DNA of 64,000 nucleotides from Anseranas semipalmata (GCA_013399115.1 VXAA01003830.1:872208-936207), one strand, 5' to 3'; shown: positions 1 to 12,916, counted from the first letter of the stretch. Numbers and translations: made by a program. Notes: generated by a model from the letters alone, not told the origin.

Positions 1-39
1 GATTTTATCCTGATGGATAGACCTGATTGTAGAAGGAAT
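1..39 (-). CDS. EXT1: EXT1 coding exon 4, 5' part only (cut by window edge)
   Basis: The reverse complement reads IPSTIRSIHQDKI, 13 codons that continue the EXT1 protein directly after exon 3. In human numbering they are residues 389-401, at the end of the GT47 exostosin domain. A clean acceptor (TTGTATTACAG) abuts the first codon at position 39, so the exon opens in phase 0. Human exon 4 is about 120 bp, so roughly two thirds of it lies left of the window. EXT1 is a type II membrane glycosyltransferase of the ER and Golgi; with EXT2 it polymerises the GlcA-GlcNAc backbone of heparan sulfate. Identification rests on an exact peptide match recalled from the family plus correct order and phase with exons 2 and 3. 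Confidence 0.95.
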   Translation of the reverse strand, partial: MPSTIRSIHQDKI

Positions 40-3000
40 CTGTAATACAAGATGTAATATAGTCAGAAGCTTCACAAAACAACGCAATCTCATCAAATTA
101 ATATGCTACTGACAAGTCCTCTCCTCTATTACCAAGCCGCACAGCTTCAGTGCTCCCATCCAACGAGATGTGTGTGTCAACAGTTAAAACTCTGATGGAG
201 AAACAGATGAGACACGGCCCTTTATGATCTTCGGTACTGGCCCACTATAGAATATACGATTTTTTTCTAATTTGCTTTCTCTTGGTTTTTGGTTGTTTCT
301 ATGGAAGCAAAAGCTCCCTCTCCCCCCTTCTCCCTCTCCAGCGCTGCGGCATGGCACAGTGAGGAGCTCCGCCATAAATCCCTCATGCACAACGCTTTTC
401 ACGGACCTGTAGTTTAACAAACTAGTACCTGCAGGACTTCTGGGTCCAACAATAATCCCCACTCTCAAAGCATATTAAAGGGATCTGGAATTGCATTTAC
501 CGCAGCATGGCAACACTAAGTGCCCTGAGGAAAACATAGCAACATCTGAAGCAAGACTTCACTTTTTGGGAGCCTGTGGATCAAATTGCGTTTTACTAAT
601 TATTGTGGGTGGAAAGAATAATGTCTCCCACAACACCTGTTATTCACACGGGAAAACATTGCTTCTTTTTTCCCCTCTCCATTAAAGCAACACTTTAATT
701 CTGGTGTAAGTTGCCTTACAAAGAAAAACCAAACTGTCCTGCTGCAATGCTTTGTGATTACAAAAGGAACTGCTGACTGGATCAGAAGGGGAGGGCTTCC
801 CTCTACTTCTCTCCCCATCCCCACATCCCTCTTCCACACTGGAGGGAAGCTAATGAGCACATGTGCCACTGGTTAACTTCTTAGGACCTCGATCATGGCC
901 TCCAGTATGCTACTTTGACAATGCAAATTGACATTATCAAGGGAGTTTAACTGCAATTTGCTTCAATTACAAGGGCTACTCGCAGCACCAGAAAGGCCTC
1001 TGAGATACTTTGCTCATCTGTGCTCATTTCTTCTAGGAATGAGGAGCTATGCTTTTGCACCTCCTTTTTTGTGTTTTCAAATTAGGCCACCTCATTCTCA
1101 GACAGTCATTTTTCACAGAGCTTTTGCCTCAGTCGTGAGCTGTAGAAGCATATACCTTGGCTACGTGTTACCTTTTGCACATCCCAGCTTACTCTGAAGT
1201 TTACCTGCAACCCAACGCATCCACCCCTTCTTGATCAAAACACACCTTGCTTATTCCTAAAATATTCTGGAAGGTGGCAATGATCATTATTTGGTTACAT
1301 GTGCTCCTGAATCAAACTATTTCATATGAAACATTTTCCTGAAGAAAATTTGAGATTTTAAGAATTTATGCATAATGAGTTTCCATGAGAATGAGTAAAT
1401 TTTTAACTGCATTGCTTGCAGCCGTGTCTGGACAGAGCGTCCCAGAAGACCACGGCTCCACAGAATGCAGTGTCAGATGTGAAGATCCCTACTCTGTAAG
1501 ACCTGCTAACTATAGAACACAATTTGAGCTTCAGAGAGAATAAAGACTGCAGCAAGGTGGAACAGAAGGAAATGGTCAGAATGTCAAAGGTGGTACATTG
1601 CGTTCCTTTGCTATAGTCCCTGTATGTCTTTAGGTAAAACATTCCCTTTATACAAGCATAAAAGAATGAAGCCAAAACCAGGCATTAGTACATGTTTTTC
1701 TAATCAATTACATCGCTGTTGCAGAATGGTATTTAACTGTATCAAATTTTATTTTTGAGGGTGAATATTCTTTCTTTTCATTACTTTTCCAGTAAGCTCC
1801 AATAAGTACTGAGATAATGAACACTATCTGTACTGGCTGTACGTAGATATTTATTAATCGCATCCATGCTCATTACCAACAGCAAACACATGATCAAAGT
1901 CACTTCACAGTGGTGATATGGAATTTTTTCTATAAAGGTAAACATTTAATTGCATTATGTGCAACCTTGCATGTGTGCATACATGTGCGAGCAAGAAATG
2001 AAATCAATACTCTTTCGCTGCTACGCCCTCTGAATGTGAAGGCTGCTCTGCCTACGAAGGTTGCTGCAAGAAGTCGTGGTTTCACAGACCAGCCTGTGCT
2101 TGTGAGTGCCTGCAAACACGGTGCCAAGGTTTAAAAAAAGCCTTGGTGCCTGCTCTGTTGCAACAGCTGGAAAGGAAAATCAGAGCTCCCATTTTAACTG
2201 CATTTGCTTATTAGTTATTAATCTACTTGTCCAGAAAGACAGGTGGGGAAAATGATGTATTAATACTAATCTGGCAGGATTACACTGGAATTACTAGAAC
2301 TGGATGACATCTTAATAAAAGGTCATTTCATTAATAAGTAGGGGAAGGAAAAAACCACCCCACAAAAATAAATGCAGAAAGGCTGGATTAAACTCTCCTA
2401 GTGCTATGATGAGGAGAATATGCAAATAAAAACATCCGAGCTGCTCTAAAACAGGAAATGAAAAACTGTAACATAACAAAAACATTTCCCAGAGCAGACA
2501 TTCAGGCCCTATGCCAGCTCTTTAAAAACACTGTTAATAATGGTGCAGTAGCTGTTCAATATGGAAGCAGCTGTGAGGAGAATGAATGGCATGTTACCGG
2601 AAAGCATGAAGATCAGCAAATTATTATGATTTAAAGAGAGAAATAATTTTGCTCAGAAAAACATGCTGTCCACAGAAGCAAATATCAAATTTCTTTTTTT
2701 AAACTGCAGATTGTGTCTCATTAATGACAACAGGTAGCACTTCACAAGGCTTGCTAGGCCAGCTCTTTACAAATATTTACATCTTCAGACAAGTAAGTAG
2801 GCATCTAATGAGATTTTTAAAGGTACTTCAATTTTTGGGTGCCAACACACCTGCACCTTTGAATGCTTCTCTCCATGGATGGCAATAGCTTGCCACTTTA
2901 GAAATGAGTTAAATTTAGCAATAACAAAACCCTTCTTACCATAGGATAAGCCAGCGTGCACTAGCGCACAGTGTGCACTGCAAACAGCTACCCTAAAGCT

Positions 3001-3932
3001 GTAAAATCAATTTTTTGTGAGAAAAAGTTCTAAATGTTGCCTTCTCCCTACAAATACATTTTCAAGAGGTCAGGAAGAACGTCAGTGGTACTGACACAGA
3101 AATAACTAGATACAAAGCACACAGCAATTTAGTGGCTCTTCCAGATCTCATGGATTTCAGCTTCACGCTGGGCAACGGCATTTCAACAAATGCTGCTTTG
3201 GGGAAACCAATTTTTCAAGAACTTTTCCGAATATCAACTTCTCTACATACTTTAAAAAACGCAGTTAGACTATAAAGTCCACCGGGGAAATAGAAGAAAA
3301 AATCTAGTGAATTTGAAGACAAAAGCAGATGCTGAAGGTACCAGGGCATTTCTAATTTCTTAGCTCGCTTTTGTTGCATGATCTCAGGGAGATTAACAAC
3401 AAAATGATGTGAATGCTGCTTCAGAAAGAAATGTTGTGTGTTCCGGACATCAGAAAGAGACAGGTCCTGCTTCCCACAAAGCCATTAGGTATTAACTCGG
3501 CCTGAGACGACACTGGCTTTCCCGAGGAGCCCCTTCAGCCCCTGCCGGCCAGATACACAGCACTGGTGGAGCCCCGGATCCAACCCTTTCTGAAGGACGA
3601 GAGCAGGAACGGCCTTCAGATGTCTTCTCCCTCACCGCAGCCCTGCCTGAGAGAGGCATCCAGGCGCTCCCCACCAGAGGAAATGTCGTGCCCTTAGGAG
3701 AAATAAAAAAGTCTCCTGCGTCCAAGCATGCGGCCTAGTGGCTGCAGTGACCTTCAGGTCAGAACATGAATGATGTCATATTAAATGAGTTCATCGCTGG
3801 CGTGACACAGACAATCCCTTCATGATAAAAATTCTTTTACAGGCCTGACCTTTTGGATTCATCTTCCCCGTCCATTTAGACGGCGGCAGCAATAATCAAC
3901 TGATCTGCTGAAGGCTGCCGTCTTTTTCTTAC
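40..3932 (-). other. EXT1: EXT1 intron 3
   Basis: This is a complete 3,893-bp phase-0 intron. The donor is CAG|GTAAGA (minus strand, from 3932 down) and the acceptor is TTGTATTACAG next to position 39. It is AT-rich ordinary intronic sequence. An octamer (ATGCAAAT) lies near 2420 in an AT-rich stretch. The block at 3490-3720 is GC-richer, but its open frame resembles nothing. No transposable element was recognised. Confidence 0.93.
3928..3932 (-). other. EXT1: Splice donor of EXT1 intron 3
   Basis: The plus strand reads CTTAC immediately below exon 3, giving CAG|GTAAG on the minus strand. This near-consensus donor fixes the 3' end of exon 3. An open frame runs on past it for about 19 codons into the intron, but that extension is not coding. 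Confidence 0.93.
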
Positions 3933-4040
3933 CTGTAATAGCAATCTCTCATCCCCGATGACGGCAGCCTGCTTCCAATCAATCACTTCCGAGAACGGCA
4001 GCTCCCATCCATTGCTGAGCATCACGGGCACGCAGGCAGC
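3933..4040 (-). CDS. EXT1: EXT1 coding exon 3 (complete, 36 codons)
   Basis: The exon is 108 bp and symmetric (phase 0 at both ends). It encodes residues 353-388 in human numbering, starting [16 protein letters not shown] and ending [11 protein letters not shown]. This is a core segment of the GT47 (exostosin) domain. Published structures of the EXT1-EXT2 complex assign GlcA transfer to this domain of EXT1, building heparan sulfate in the Golgi with EXT2. The exon length equals the human exon. Flanking signals are AG (CTGTGTGCAG) before the first codon and GTAAGA after the last. It is followed by exon 4 at the left edge and preceded by exon 2, 2,760 bp away. Oddity: codons 373 (GAT, Asp) and 375 (AAG, Lys) read DWK where I recall NWN in human EXT1. 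The frame is otherwise intact and near-identical, so this is a functional gene and not a pseudogene. Confidence 0.97.
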
Positions 4041-4062
4041 CTGCACACAGAGCCATCGCACT
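4041..4062 (-). other. EXT1: Splice acceptor of EXT1 intron 2
   Basis: On the minus strand the sequence ends GGCTCTGTGTGCAG directly before GCT GCC TGC (Ala-Ala-Cys) of exon 3. The polypyrimidine tract is short and interrupted by purines, making it weaker than the intron 1 acceptor. Confidence 0.9.
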
Positions 4063-4409
4063 CGTTAGCGGGCGTACCCGTGCCCAGCCAATAATTAGCA
4101 CAAGCCTCAAGGCTCGCACCGACACGATTACTGTTTTCCGCACGGGTTCTGCCCCAGCGCTCACGCGAGGCGGTCGGGAGGCAATGCAGTATGGCAAAGA
4201 AGCTAGAGACCACAGCCCACATTCTCATGGTTTTCCATTTGGGGCTTATTCATATTCAGCAAAAGGTGGGGTTTGCATGTAGAGCAGCATTTGAAATCTG
4301 GTGCTTATGCTGACAGACGAGGACTGAGCTGTTAAAATTCTGTAAATATAACGCTAGAGAATTTAATACAAAATGATGGCCTTCTTCACTGCTTTGTGAA
4401 CCATTCAGC

Positions 4410-4425
4410 AGGGAGCTAGCTCCCT
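4410..4425. repeat. 16-bp perfect palindrome in intron 2
   Basis: AGGGAGCTAGCTCCCT is its own reverse complement, with NheI-like GCTAGC at the centre. There is no known function; it may be chance. Confidence 0.8.
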
Positions 4426-5559
4426 CAATTTTTATAATATGTTGTAAGACAACCCTACAGAAAATATATATCATATTTAATTTCAGAGCACTTCTTCCAC
4501 CAAGGAGGAGTGAATTCCCCATCCTGCTTGATATCAGCTCTCTGAATAGAAGCAACTGCACAAACACAACTCATCTGTCATCACCTGTCTACAAAAATAA
4601 TAATTGCTTTCTGTCTTAAAACAAACAAAAAGCATGTAAGCTTAGTACCTATTTCTCACCAGTATGGTTTGTCTAAATTATTTTATTTTTTACGAGTTGT
4701 GCAAGTTCCTCTGCACTGAGAGCCAGTTTGCAAATATTCAGTAAATAGTGCAGTTATTTCCATAAATAAATGATTGCCACTACATTCTGGTCGGCTGGAT
4801 GACAATATTAAGATCCCAGCCAAAAGCCTGTTGAAATGATGAAAGAACCTATTACCAAAGGATCTGCATCAGCCTGTGCTCTGGTTCGGTTTCTTTTGGA
4901 TCAAGCCAAGCTTGCGTGCTCTGAATCTGTCCCAGACTGGGGTCTGCCCTCCTGTAGTTCCCAAAAGATGGCATAAAGGGGAACTTTTCAGACTGCTGTA
5001 CCTTCCTCTGTAACATGTATTACATAGAAGATCTTAGACTAGTCACGTCTCTGCATTACAGCGGTGCTTACAATGTGTAAAGAACTGTGATCTTCTGCAA
5101 GGAAATGACATTAGTGCATGAAAAAAGCCAACCAGAAAACACTTAGCAATGTGTTTTCATGTTTAAAACATTCCACTAATGTGGATTATGTCTTTCAACA
5201 TGCCCTGCAGCCAGACAAAAATTGGGAATTCATCATAATCAGTGTGTACTGCTGCTAGCCTGGTAGGAAAATCCTCAATGCCTGCATTGTATCATGGTCG
5301 ACCTGCAGCCTCCAAGTTCTGTACAGTGAGGTATGCTCTCTGCTTTCTTCTCCTGAGACGATTTATCTAACAGAAGCTGCATGACTTGTGGCCTACTCAA
5401 GAAAAGAGCTGAGCAGTGCTTTTCAGGAGGATCTGAAGCCACTTGTCATCCCAAAGAAGCCGGTCCCACTTATTCCTCTGAAGAGGCTGGGGAGGGAACA
5501 GCGCTTCACAGGCTATTTACCTTCTCCTAGGGAAGTGACAGTCCACAACTTGGATCTCC

Positions 5560-5790
5560 ACTGGGATAGCAGATGTGGGGTTCAGTGGCTAAACCTAAGT
5601 GCCTAGTGCATTTGAGATGCTCTAGGATAGCCAAGACAGCTATCCACAGCTGGTAGATGTGACGGGACCTAATGGGAGACCTGAACCCTTGGGGAGAAGC
5701 TGCAGAAAGCCAAAAGGGTACCCCCAGGCTTCAGAAATGACATCTTACACCTAAACTTAGGCACCTGAATCCCGCTCTGCTTTATGGTAA
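5560..5790 (+). repeat. Possible ancient amniote interspersed repeat
   Basis: The stretch contains CTAAACCTAAGTGCCTAG near its left end and ACACCTAAACTTAGGCACCTGA near its right end. This TTAGG(C/T)GCCTAAAT-like wording is common in old dispersed repeats of turtles, crocodiles and birds. The match is from memory and the element is badly degraded; family and orientation are uncertain. Confidence 0.3.
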
Positions 5791-6785
5791 ACAATACTCT
5801 GTAATAGCAGCTGGGACATTTTGTGGTTGATGAAGAAAAGTGTTGTGATGATACTCAGCTTTACTGCCAATGCCGGGGCACTTCCCAAATGGAAAAATTA
5901 TACCCGATGGCAGGACCCTGTAAGGTGTCCTCATTTGCCTCCTCACTGACACCACAGCCTCCCCCTCGCTCAGCTCTGGCTCCCACATAAAGGCAATCCA
6001 GATGCAAGTCCCAGAGGGGAGCTGCAGCACTTCCCAAGATGCTCTGTACGGCTGACTGAAGATCCAGGACCCCAGGGATGAGCTGATGCTTGCAAAAAAA
6101 AAGGTCATGCTGTCTGCAGCTGGTGCAGGTCAGCGTCAGGTTGGGGACAGAAACCTGATCACTGTGCTGCGGAGCCTGGCTGCCACAGGGACTCAAGAGT
6201 CCCGTTGCATTGCCCTCTACTGCTGGCCAACAGAAAAAAGGGAGACTATTAACCAGAATGCTTTTAAAAAGTGAAGGGCATTTGGGTGCTGTCCCAGGCA
6301 CACTGTAAGCTCCCTGAGATCAGCCTATATCCACCTCTATGTGATGCTTCCATCTGGGGCTCTACAACCTCCGGGCCACCTTCGGCATGTTCAGCAAGAA
6401 GCACCCCAAGACAGACGATGCAGGAGCAGGTCTGTTTTGGCTAAGTCAAAAGGAAGAGCTATTTTACTGCTCCAGGGCTTACTTGTAGAGGTCAGTGTCT
6501 CCCACGGGAAGTCTCACAGCTTGACAAAATACTGCTCTAAGCTGGTCCAACCTCCCAGCCCCACCACATCCAGGGAAACCCTCTTCCTGGAGGTAATGCA
6601 ATTCAACCTTCAGATGAGTGCAGTGCTCAGCCCCTCCTGGGAAGAAGCTGCCAATTGCTCCAGAAGTATGAATAGAGGCTTTCGCAAAGTGGATTACTGT
6701 CCATGAGGGAAATGAAACACATTTTCCTCCTCCCCACCTCCCTGCTATTGCACACTGAATTGCAGCCAACACAGCCAATGCTTTA

Positions 6786-6941
<156 letters not shown>

Positions 6942-7038
6942 CTAGAGTAACTGGGCATGAAAATGCAAACAGCTGTTGAGACACGTCTGGATAAAATCAT
7001 CTCTGACCAAGATGGCTCACCACCAGGTTCACTAGCTG

Positions 7039-7068
7039 CTTGTGTGCATGTGTGCGTGCACGTGTGTG
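7039..7068. repeat. Short TG-rich microsatellite
   Basis: TGTGTGCATGTGTGCGTGCA followed by CGTGTGTG is an interrupted (TG)n of alternating purine and pyrimidine. Confidence 0.7.
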
Positions 7069-7069
7069 A

Positions 7070-10000
7070 CCAGCTCGCCCGCGCCTCTTCGGGCACCCCA
7101 AGGAGCAGCCACCACGGGAGAGCACGGGAGAGCAGTAATGAAACTGAGAACGAAGAAAATAATTCTGCCTTTGCAAAAACCAGCCACGCCTGCGTAAATA
7201 GGTGTGCATGAATCCTAACTACTTACACTAAATGCTCTTATACCCAAAGCATTGTCACAGCATCCCTGTGAACCTGATTTCTATTCAGATTTAGTCAACG
7301 TCATGCACAACTGTGTTCACTTCTGCGTAAGAGGTTTGTACAAAGCAAAAAATATTCTAACTCTGCCGTACACATCTTTCCCTATCAACCAGGCACTGAA
7401 AGAGGGAAGGGGGTTACAATGTCTCTCTTGGTGGTTATTGTGAAGGGTGGTGAGAGGAGGAGGGATAAACTGCTTTGGCAGCCAAATTTTGGCAATTAAC
7501 CATATAGCTGCAGTGACCCCTGCTCCTCTGAATTACAAATTTAAGATACTTCTGTTTATTCCGCCGATTCCATCCATCACTTCAAAACCATTTACCAAAA
7601 AAACACATCAGATCCTAACAGTTTCCAGCCAGTTATTAGCTAATTGTACTTCTGGCAAACCTGTAGAACTGCAAATGGCATTGACCTCGCTGGAACGCTC
7701 AGCTTGAGACAGAAGGATCAGGATTAAACACCCATCCTTTCTAAAGGGTTTCCTGGACTCTGGAGACAGATGTTATTTTGACTCTAACTTGTGGCACTGA
7801 AATTTCCTAACACTAATAATCTAATTTAACCATAGCCTGCAAGCACAGCAAGTTTTTTGCATTTGTGTATATGTATATATATACGTATATGATTACACTT
7901 CGTATATAAAAAAATCCAGATCTGCGTCTGTATTCTCGCCCAGGCCAGACAGATGGGAGTAAGCCAATTTTCAATTATAAGCTCCGTCTTTAGGAAAAGA
8001 CATCTTGCAAAGGCCCATTTGCTTAAACAAGCGTGTACAGCTAATTTGCACAAGAAAAGGTCACTGTGAATGGATTAAGATTATCTCCACTGAGAGTAAA
8101 ATAAAAACCCTCGTTGCATTAATTAAAACTACAAAACAGACTTCAAAGTACATTTTTAAAATCGTATCTCAACTTTGGTTAAAATACATATATACATATC
8201 CCACATGAGTGGCAGTAATTTCTTTTTCTCAATGTGGGACATTGATCGGCACCTAAGTCCCAGCTCAGCAGTCAGCAGTGACACAGCACAGGGGGGAAGG
8301 TATTAGGAAACTGGAATACCAAAAAATTTTTTGCCATTTTTAAGCATTCATTTTCACATAGTAGGTCTGAGGCTCATTGCTTTCACTGTATATTGTATGA
8401 CAGAAAATCTTAATAAATACCAAAAATAGAATACCCCGTAGGGCTAGAATTCACCAGTCATAACTCCAATATAACTCCTATGACTTGTGTATTCTAATGA
8501 TAGCTATCATTAGCTAGCTAAAAATGTAAAATCCTGTTAATACCCCAGAATGCAACAATATCCACAAAACGTCAATGGCAGAATCAGAGCACAAAGAAAA
8601 AGCAGAGAACGAGGCTGGTGGAAGTGAGACCTCCATATGTCAGCGGCGTTTTATATTGGGCCCTCTTTCTTTCATATCTGATTTGCTGATATTAGGATAG
8701 ATTTTCGAAAGAAAATAAAAGGATTTTGTTGACCATTTCCCACCCGAAAACCAGTTAGAATCTTGCTCCCGTTTGTGCTTTTTAAAGCTGAACCTGTGAT
8801 TTATTGCTTAGCTCTGGAATAGCATGGTTCATGGTCATCAAGCAATTTATCTACATCATGCATACAGAGAGAGAGAGCCTCATCCTAACCGTGATGTATG
8901 GGCACAAAATTTCCACTCACTTCAGGGAGAACCTGCAAATGTAACATGAGCAGACCCAGAGTAAAGCAATATCCATCAAGAGATGCTGCAGTTCATGAAT
9001 TGCACCAACATTCTTCTCATGGACAAATTTCTCTGCAGTTTCAACCTAAATGTACTACAGTGACTCCACACCATCTCTGAGCGCAGTGTGAAAGGACTGG
9101 TTTCCAGTTTAACCCCCCTCAGCTAACACTCTGGGATGAAGCACCTATTTCTTTGAAATCCTTACATACAACATGCCAATTTTACTGCAGCATGCAAAGC
9201 CATGGGGGTACACTGACTTAACTGAAAGACAGCAGACAGCCCCCAATGTTTAAACATAAATTTGGAGAAGACTTTAGCTACAAAAGCATTGCATGGTGAA
9301 GGAACCTACAAACCCTGTGGTGGACGTGCAGTTTCAGGGCAACTGCAAGGCAGAGCTGGAGGTGTTTGGCACAGGAGGCCAATGGAATGGAAATAAAATC
9401 AGCAACAGCAGTAAGTATAGAAGAATTCATACAGAACGGGGCTGACACACACTATGTGCTGCCGCAAGGCACCACGGACACGGGGCTCAGCCTCCACCGC
9501 AGCCCCTGCGGCATCGCCCCATGCCCAAAGCTTCGGCCGCCCGGGGAGCTGAGTGCTGGCTTGAAACCACAAAAGCCCCTCCATTTCAGAGTCTTTCCTG
9601 TTTGGCCCAGGAGGAACTACAAATGCAACTGAAGGCTTCAGCTTTGCCTGTGCTTTGTCAGGGAGGGAAAATCCAAGTATGACCAGTAGGGAAAAAATAC
9701 TATTTTTTTCCACATAGGAATCACCTCACAGCATCTCTGCGCCTCCCTTAAATTTGATTTTAAGTGAAACCAGTATGATAATCTGTGTGTTTAAGGTTAG
9801 GTATCTGAGTTCAATCTTTGCTGGACTTGAAACTTCTCCTTCACCTGCAGAGGACAGAAATCAGAGCTGGCACAGGCACCCAGAACAACGCTCCCTCAGC
9901 TACAGCGGGAAACCTTCCTTCAGTGCTGAGCCGGTACCTATGGTAAACACCAGCTTCCATTATGGGCTTGACTTCCCCCCATCTTCACTGAGGGATCTCA

Positions 10001-11400
10001 GCAAGACCTGTGGGAGGCAATCAGGTATCACAACCCCTTCACAACTGGTGGAGGGGGCTTAAGTAACAGTGAAAATAGCCAAGTGTTTAAAGAGGCTCTT
10101 CCAGAGCTTCCTTTCCTTCTACCCCAGCACTGGGTGGACGGCTCTGTTTTCAGAACCCCATTAGCCTGAGGATCGCAGGGAGGTCTGGTTACGGCCTTTC
10201 AGCTCGCATCGCTGTGGTTTCTGTGAGGAAAACGGCCCCACACCATCCGCAAACCCGGCGAGGTTCTCAGGGCCCGTCTGCACCCGAGAAAGGGGAGCAC
10301 CAACCACCTCCCGCAAACCAGCACGCCCTGGATTCTGCTGCTTTGTCCTGGTGCCTCCCTTCAGTTTAATATCAGCAGTTAAGCCCCCCTGAGCATTTAT
10401 TGCAGGAAAAGCTTTGAGGGGAGCCTGCTGCTTTGCTCGGAGGGTGTTTATGTCCAGAAAGCTCCTGGTTTCTTTGTTTGAAGAACGCATTGGAAGGGGG
10501 GCACTTACTTGCTCCAGCATTCCTTCCTTCTGCACGTCCGCACCGAGGTAACGTTTTGCTGCCAGTTTTAGGGACAGCTCGGACTGGGCCTCAGCTGCAC
10601 CATTCAAACGTGTTAAAATCCAAAATGCATATGCCTTTCAAATGACAGTTGGGGTTTTAAAACTAGAATAGCTACAGAATTAACCCAAAGCTCGCATCTC
10701 TCTGTAAGGATCAGCAGTGTGTTTCATTAACTTTCAGGCTTCCTTCCACAATGATTAAGTGCACCATGTTCCCAGCTAATACCTTTTTTAGGCAGCATAA
10801 ACAAATAGCTCTATTTGTAATCAATTCTAATGTATTCACACTTTAATTGAAATATCCCCTCCCTGCTACCACCCATAGCTGGGAAAACACGGACGGCCCC
10901 ATCTATCACGCAGGTGTAAACACCGAAATGCTGCGCAGGCAATTACCAGGAGAAGAAATGTCGCTCGGCAAAACGCTCTTACAATTTTCACTTCTTGACC
11001 CAAAGCGTTGTTTCTGTTGCTTCCCCCCCGCTTTTTCTTTTCTGATGTGCCGACCTCGTCCGTCAGCAGATGGATCAGGCGGCTGCTTGGGATTCCTGGT
11101 TCCCCGTTACCCCAAGGAGCAGGGGCAGGCGGCAGAGGCTCTGCAGTGACTCAGCCATGCCATGCATTCCCCCTCACAGCTTAAGCATTCCCCCATGTCA
11201 CTACACTTTTATAAACTACCCTGGGAAACATTCGCACTACCAATTTTTATATAAACTGTTTTGTTTTTTTCCCAGAGCAGCATCGTCATCACCATTGACG
11301 GAAAAGAGGTCTAAAAAGACAGCAGGCTGTTTAGACCAACACATACGTCCAGCTACTCAGATGCAATGATTATTACCATACTTCATCACAAAGCAGTGGA
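7070..11400. other. Intron 1 stretch without recognised genes
   Basis: Mostly AT-rich intronic DNA. It holds TA-rich runs at 7862-7891, a palindrome at 8494-8513, a short (GA)n at 8866-8877 and GC-richer segments near 9470-9560 and 10190-10340. Open frames of up to 148 codons here have no recognisable domain. Confidence 0.6.
8494..8513. repeat. 20-bp perfect palindrome with TAAT cores
   Basis: CTAATGATAGCTATCATTAG equals its own reverse complement. Each arm carries a TAAT/ATTA homeodomain core and an overlapping ATGATAG, and CTAGCTA follows directly. A symmetric homeodomain dimer site is one reading (inference). Confidence 0.75.
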
Positions 11401-11404
11401 CATA

Positions 11405-11500
11405 TTTTATTATATAATCCTCTGAACACTGATACCGGACGTCACCACCGGCTCCATTTCGCAGATGGAAACCCTGAGGTACAGATGCCTGCTGGCTTCT
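11405..11500 (-). mobile_element. MIR-like SINE fragment
   Basis: The plus strand reads CTCCATTTCGCAGATGGAAA then CCCTGAGGTACAGATG, the reverse complement of the MIR core (CTGTGCCTCAGTTTCC then CATCTGTAAAATGG). It is preceded by a degraded ATAATCCTC segment that also fits MIR. It is old and diverged; the call rests on motif memory. Confidence 0.5.
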
Positions 11501-12878
11501 CCAGCAGCTGGGCAGACCCTGGGAATGCCACCACCAGCGTCCTTGCCTGCCTCCCTCCTCTCGGTGACACAGCGCACGCCGAAAACCGGCCGTACGGTAC
11601 CTCGGTCAGAATTCAGATGGAGGAGAATACAGGAGCAGAAAACGAAATGAATGCAATGGCCTCAACCCAGCAGTATATATTTTAACAGTGCCACACATAA
11701 TCCATATTTTGGAAGATATTGGATGTCATCTTGGCAGGGAGTATCAGCACATACCGCTGTAGATGTCAGATGGGACTAGAGCTGTTTTTCCCTTCATGAG
11801 CCAAAAATTGCTATGGCACTTTACCAAGTATGTCCAGGGCTCTCTCCCTGAATCTGCAAGCCCATGGACGCACGCTGCATCTTCCAAAAGTAGCTGGATC
11901 AGTTCAAGTACTACAACAAAGACAGATATTAAACACCTATAATGCAAGGCTAAATGGCAGAGCGTTCCCTAGTTTTCCAGTATATTAAGTTTCAGCTATT
12001 AACCAATCGGCCAGTTTTCCATGGGTGAATTCTTAACGCAGATGGCTCTGAACTATTGGCTGGAGAGGCTGAAAAGAAACCCACTCTGTCACATAGGGTG
12101 TCTGGTTGCTTGGTTTCCATTAAGGTATGCCGGCTTTTAAATAAACTGTCAAGTAAAACTTGGCATTGGAAACACCATGTGAGTAACTGTCTTTGTAGAA
12201 AACCTGACAGCTCAGCTGTGTGTCAGATAGATAGCTGCCTAAGTCGGAGCTCGAAAGGCTAACGCATCCTACTTGGAAGGGTGCCGTCGCCACAAACCGC
12301 TTGCTTTGGGATTTACGGCCGCGCGAGGCTTTCGGGTGATCTTACTGCTGGTTAACAGGCTACTGGCTGACAGTTCATTTCCCCCTCCGCAAGCGCTGGT
12401 TCTGGAATTAGAAAGTTTGGAGGTGCAAAAACATAATTGGAAAACTTTTTTTTTTTCCTGCTTAAAGGGCTAATTGATTTCACAGGTGTTTAATTATCAT
12501 TTGCTGTGAGATAATACCTTGTAGTGCGATAAAAAATGGATTTAATTTTCGAGTGCTTGCAAAACCATTGCCAAAGCCAAGTTAGAGCTAAAGCTAGATA
12601 ATTATTCTATAAATCAAACACACTGCCTCCTTTCTTTGAAATTTTTAATACTTGGCTATAATGATATCTGACGACCTTGAAACTAACATAAAAAGGATTT
12701 TCTTGCCAAGTGCTGACAGGCAGCCATTGGAGTATTTCTTTCAGCCTGGTTCATTACCGTAGATGCAGCCAGCCATGCTGCCCTGGCTGCAGGAGGGATG
12801 CTACGGTCTAAGTACAGTGGTGGTGTGCATCGGCACACACGTAACGCGTGAGTACAATTATGAGAATGGACTGGGACT

Positions 12879-12916
12879 GAAAATGCTGCAAAATTCATGA
12901 AAATGCTGCAAAATTC
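12879..12916. repeat. 20-bp tandem duplication
   Basis: Two adjacent copies of GAAAATGCTGCAAAATTC with period 20. Confidence 0.8.

Noticed and set aside
3876..4061. 61-codon open frame covering EXT1 exon 3 as a stand-alone protein
   Set aside because: Only 3933-4040 is exon; the ends read through splice sites into introns 2 and 3.
6210..6235. CTCF site in GCCCTCTACTGCTGGCC
   Set aside because: The half-sites resemble the motif but the spacing is two bases too long.
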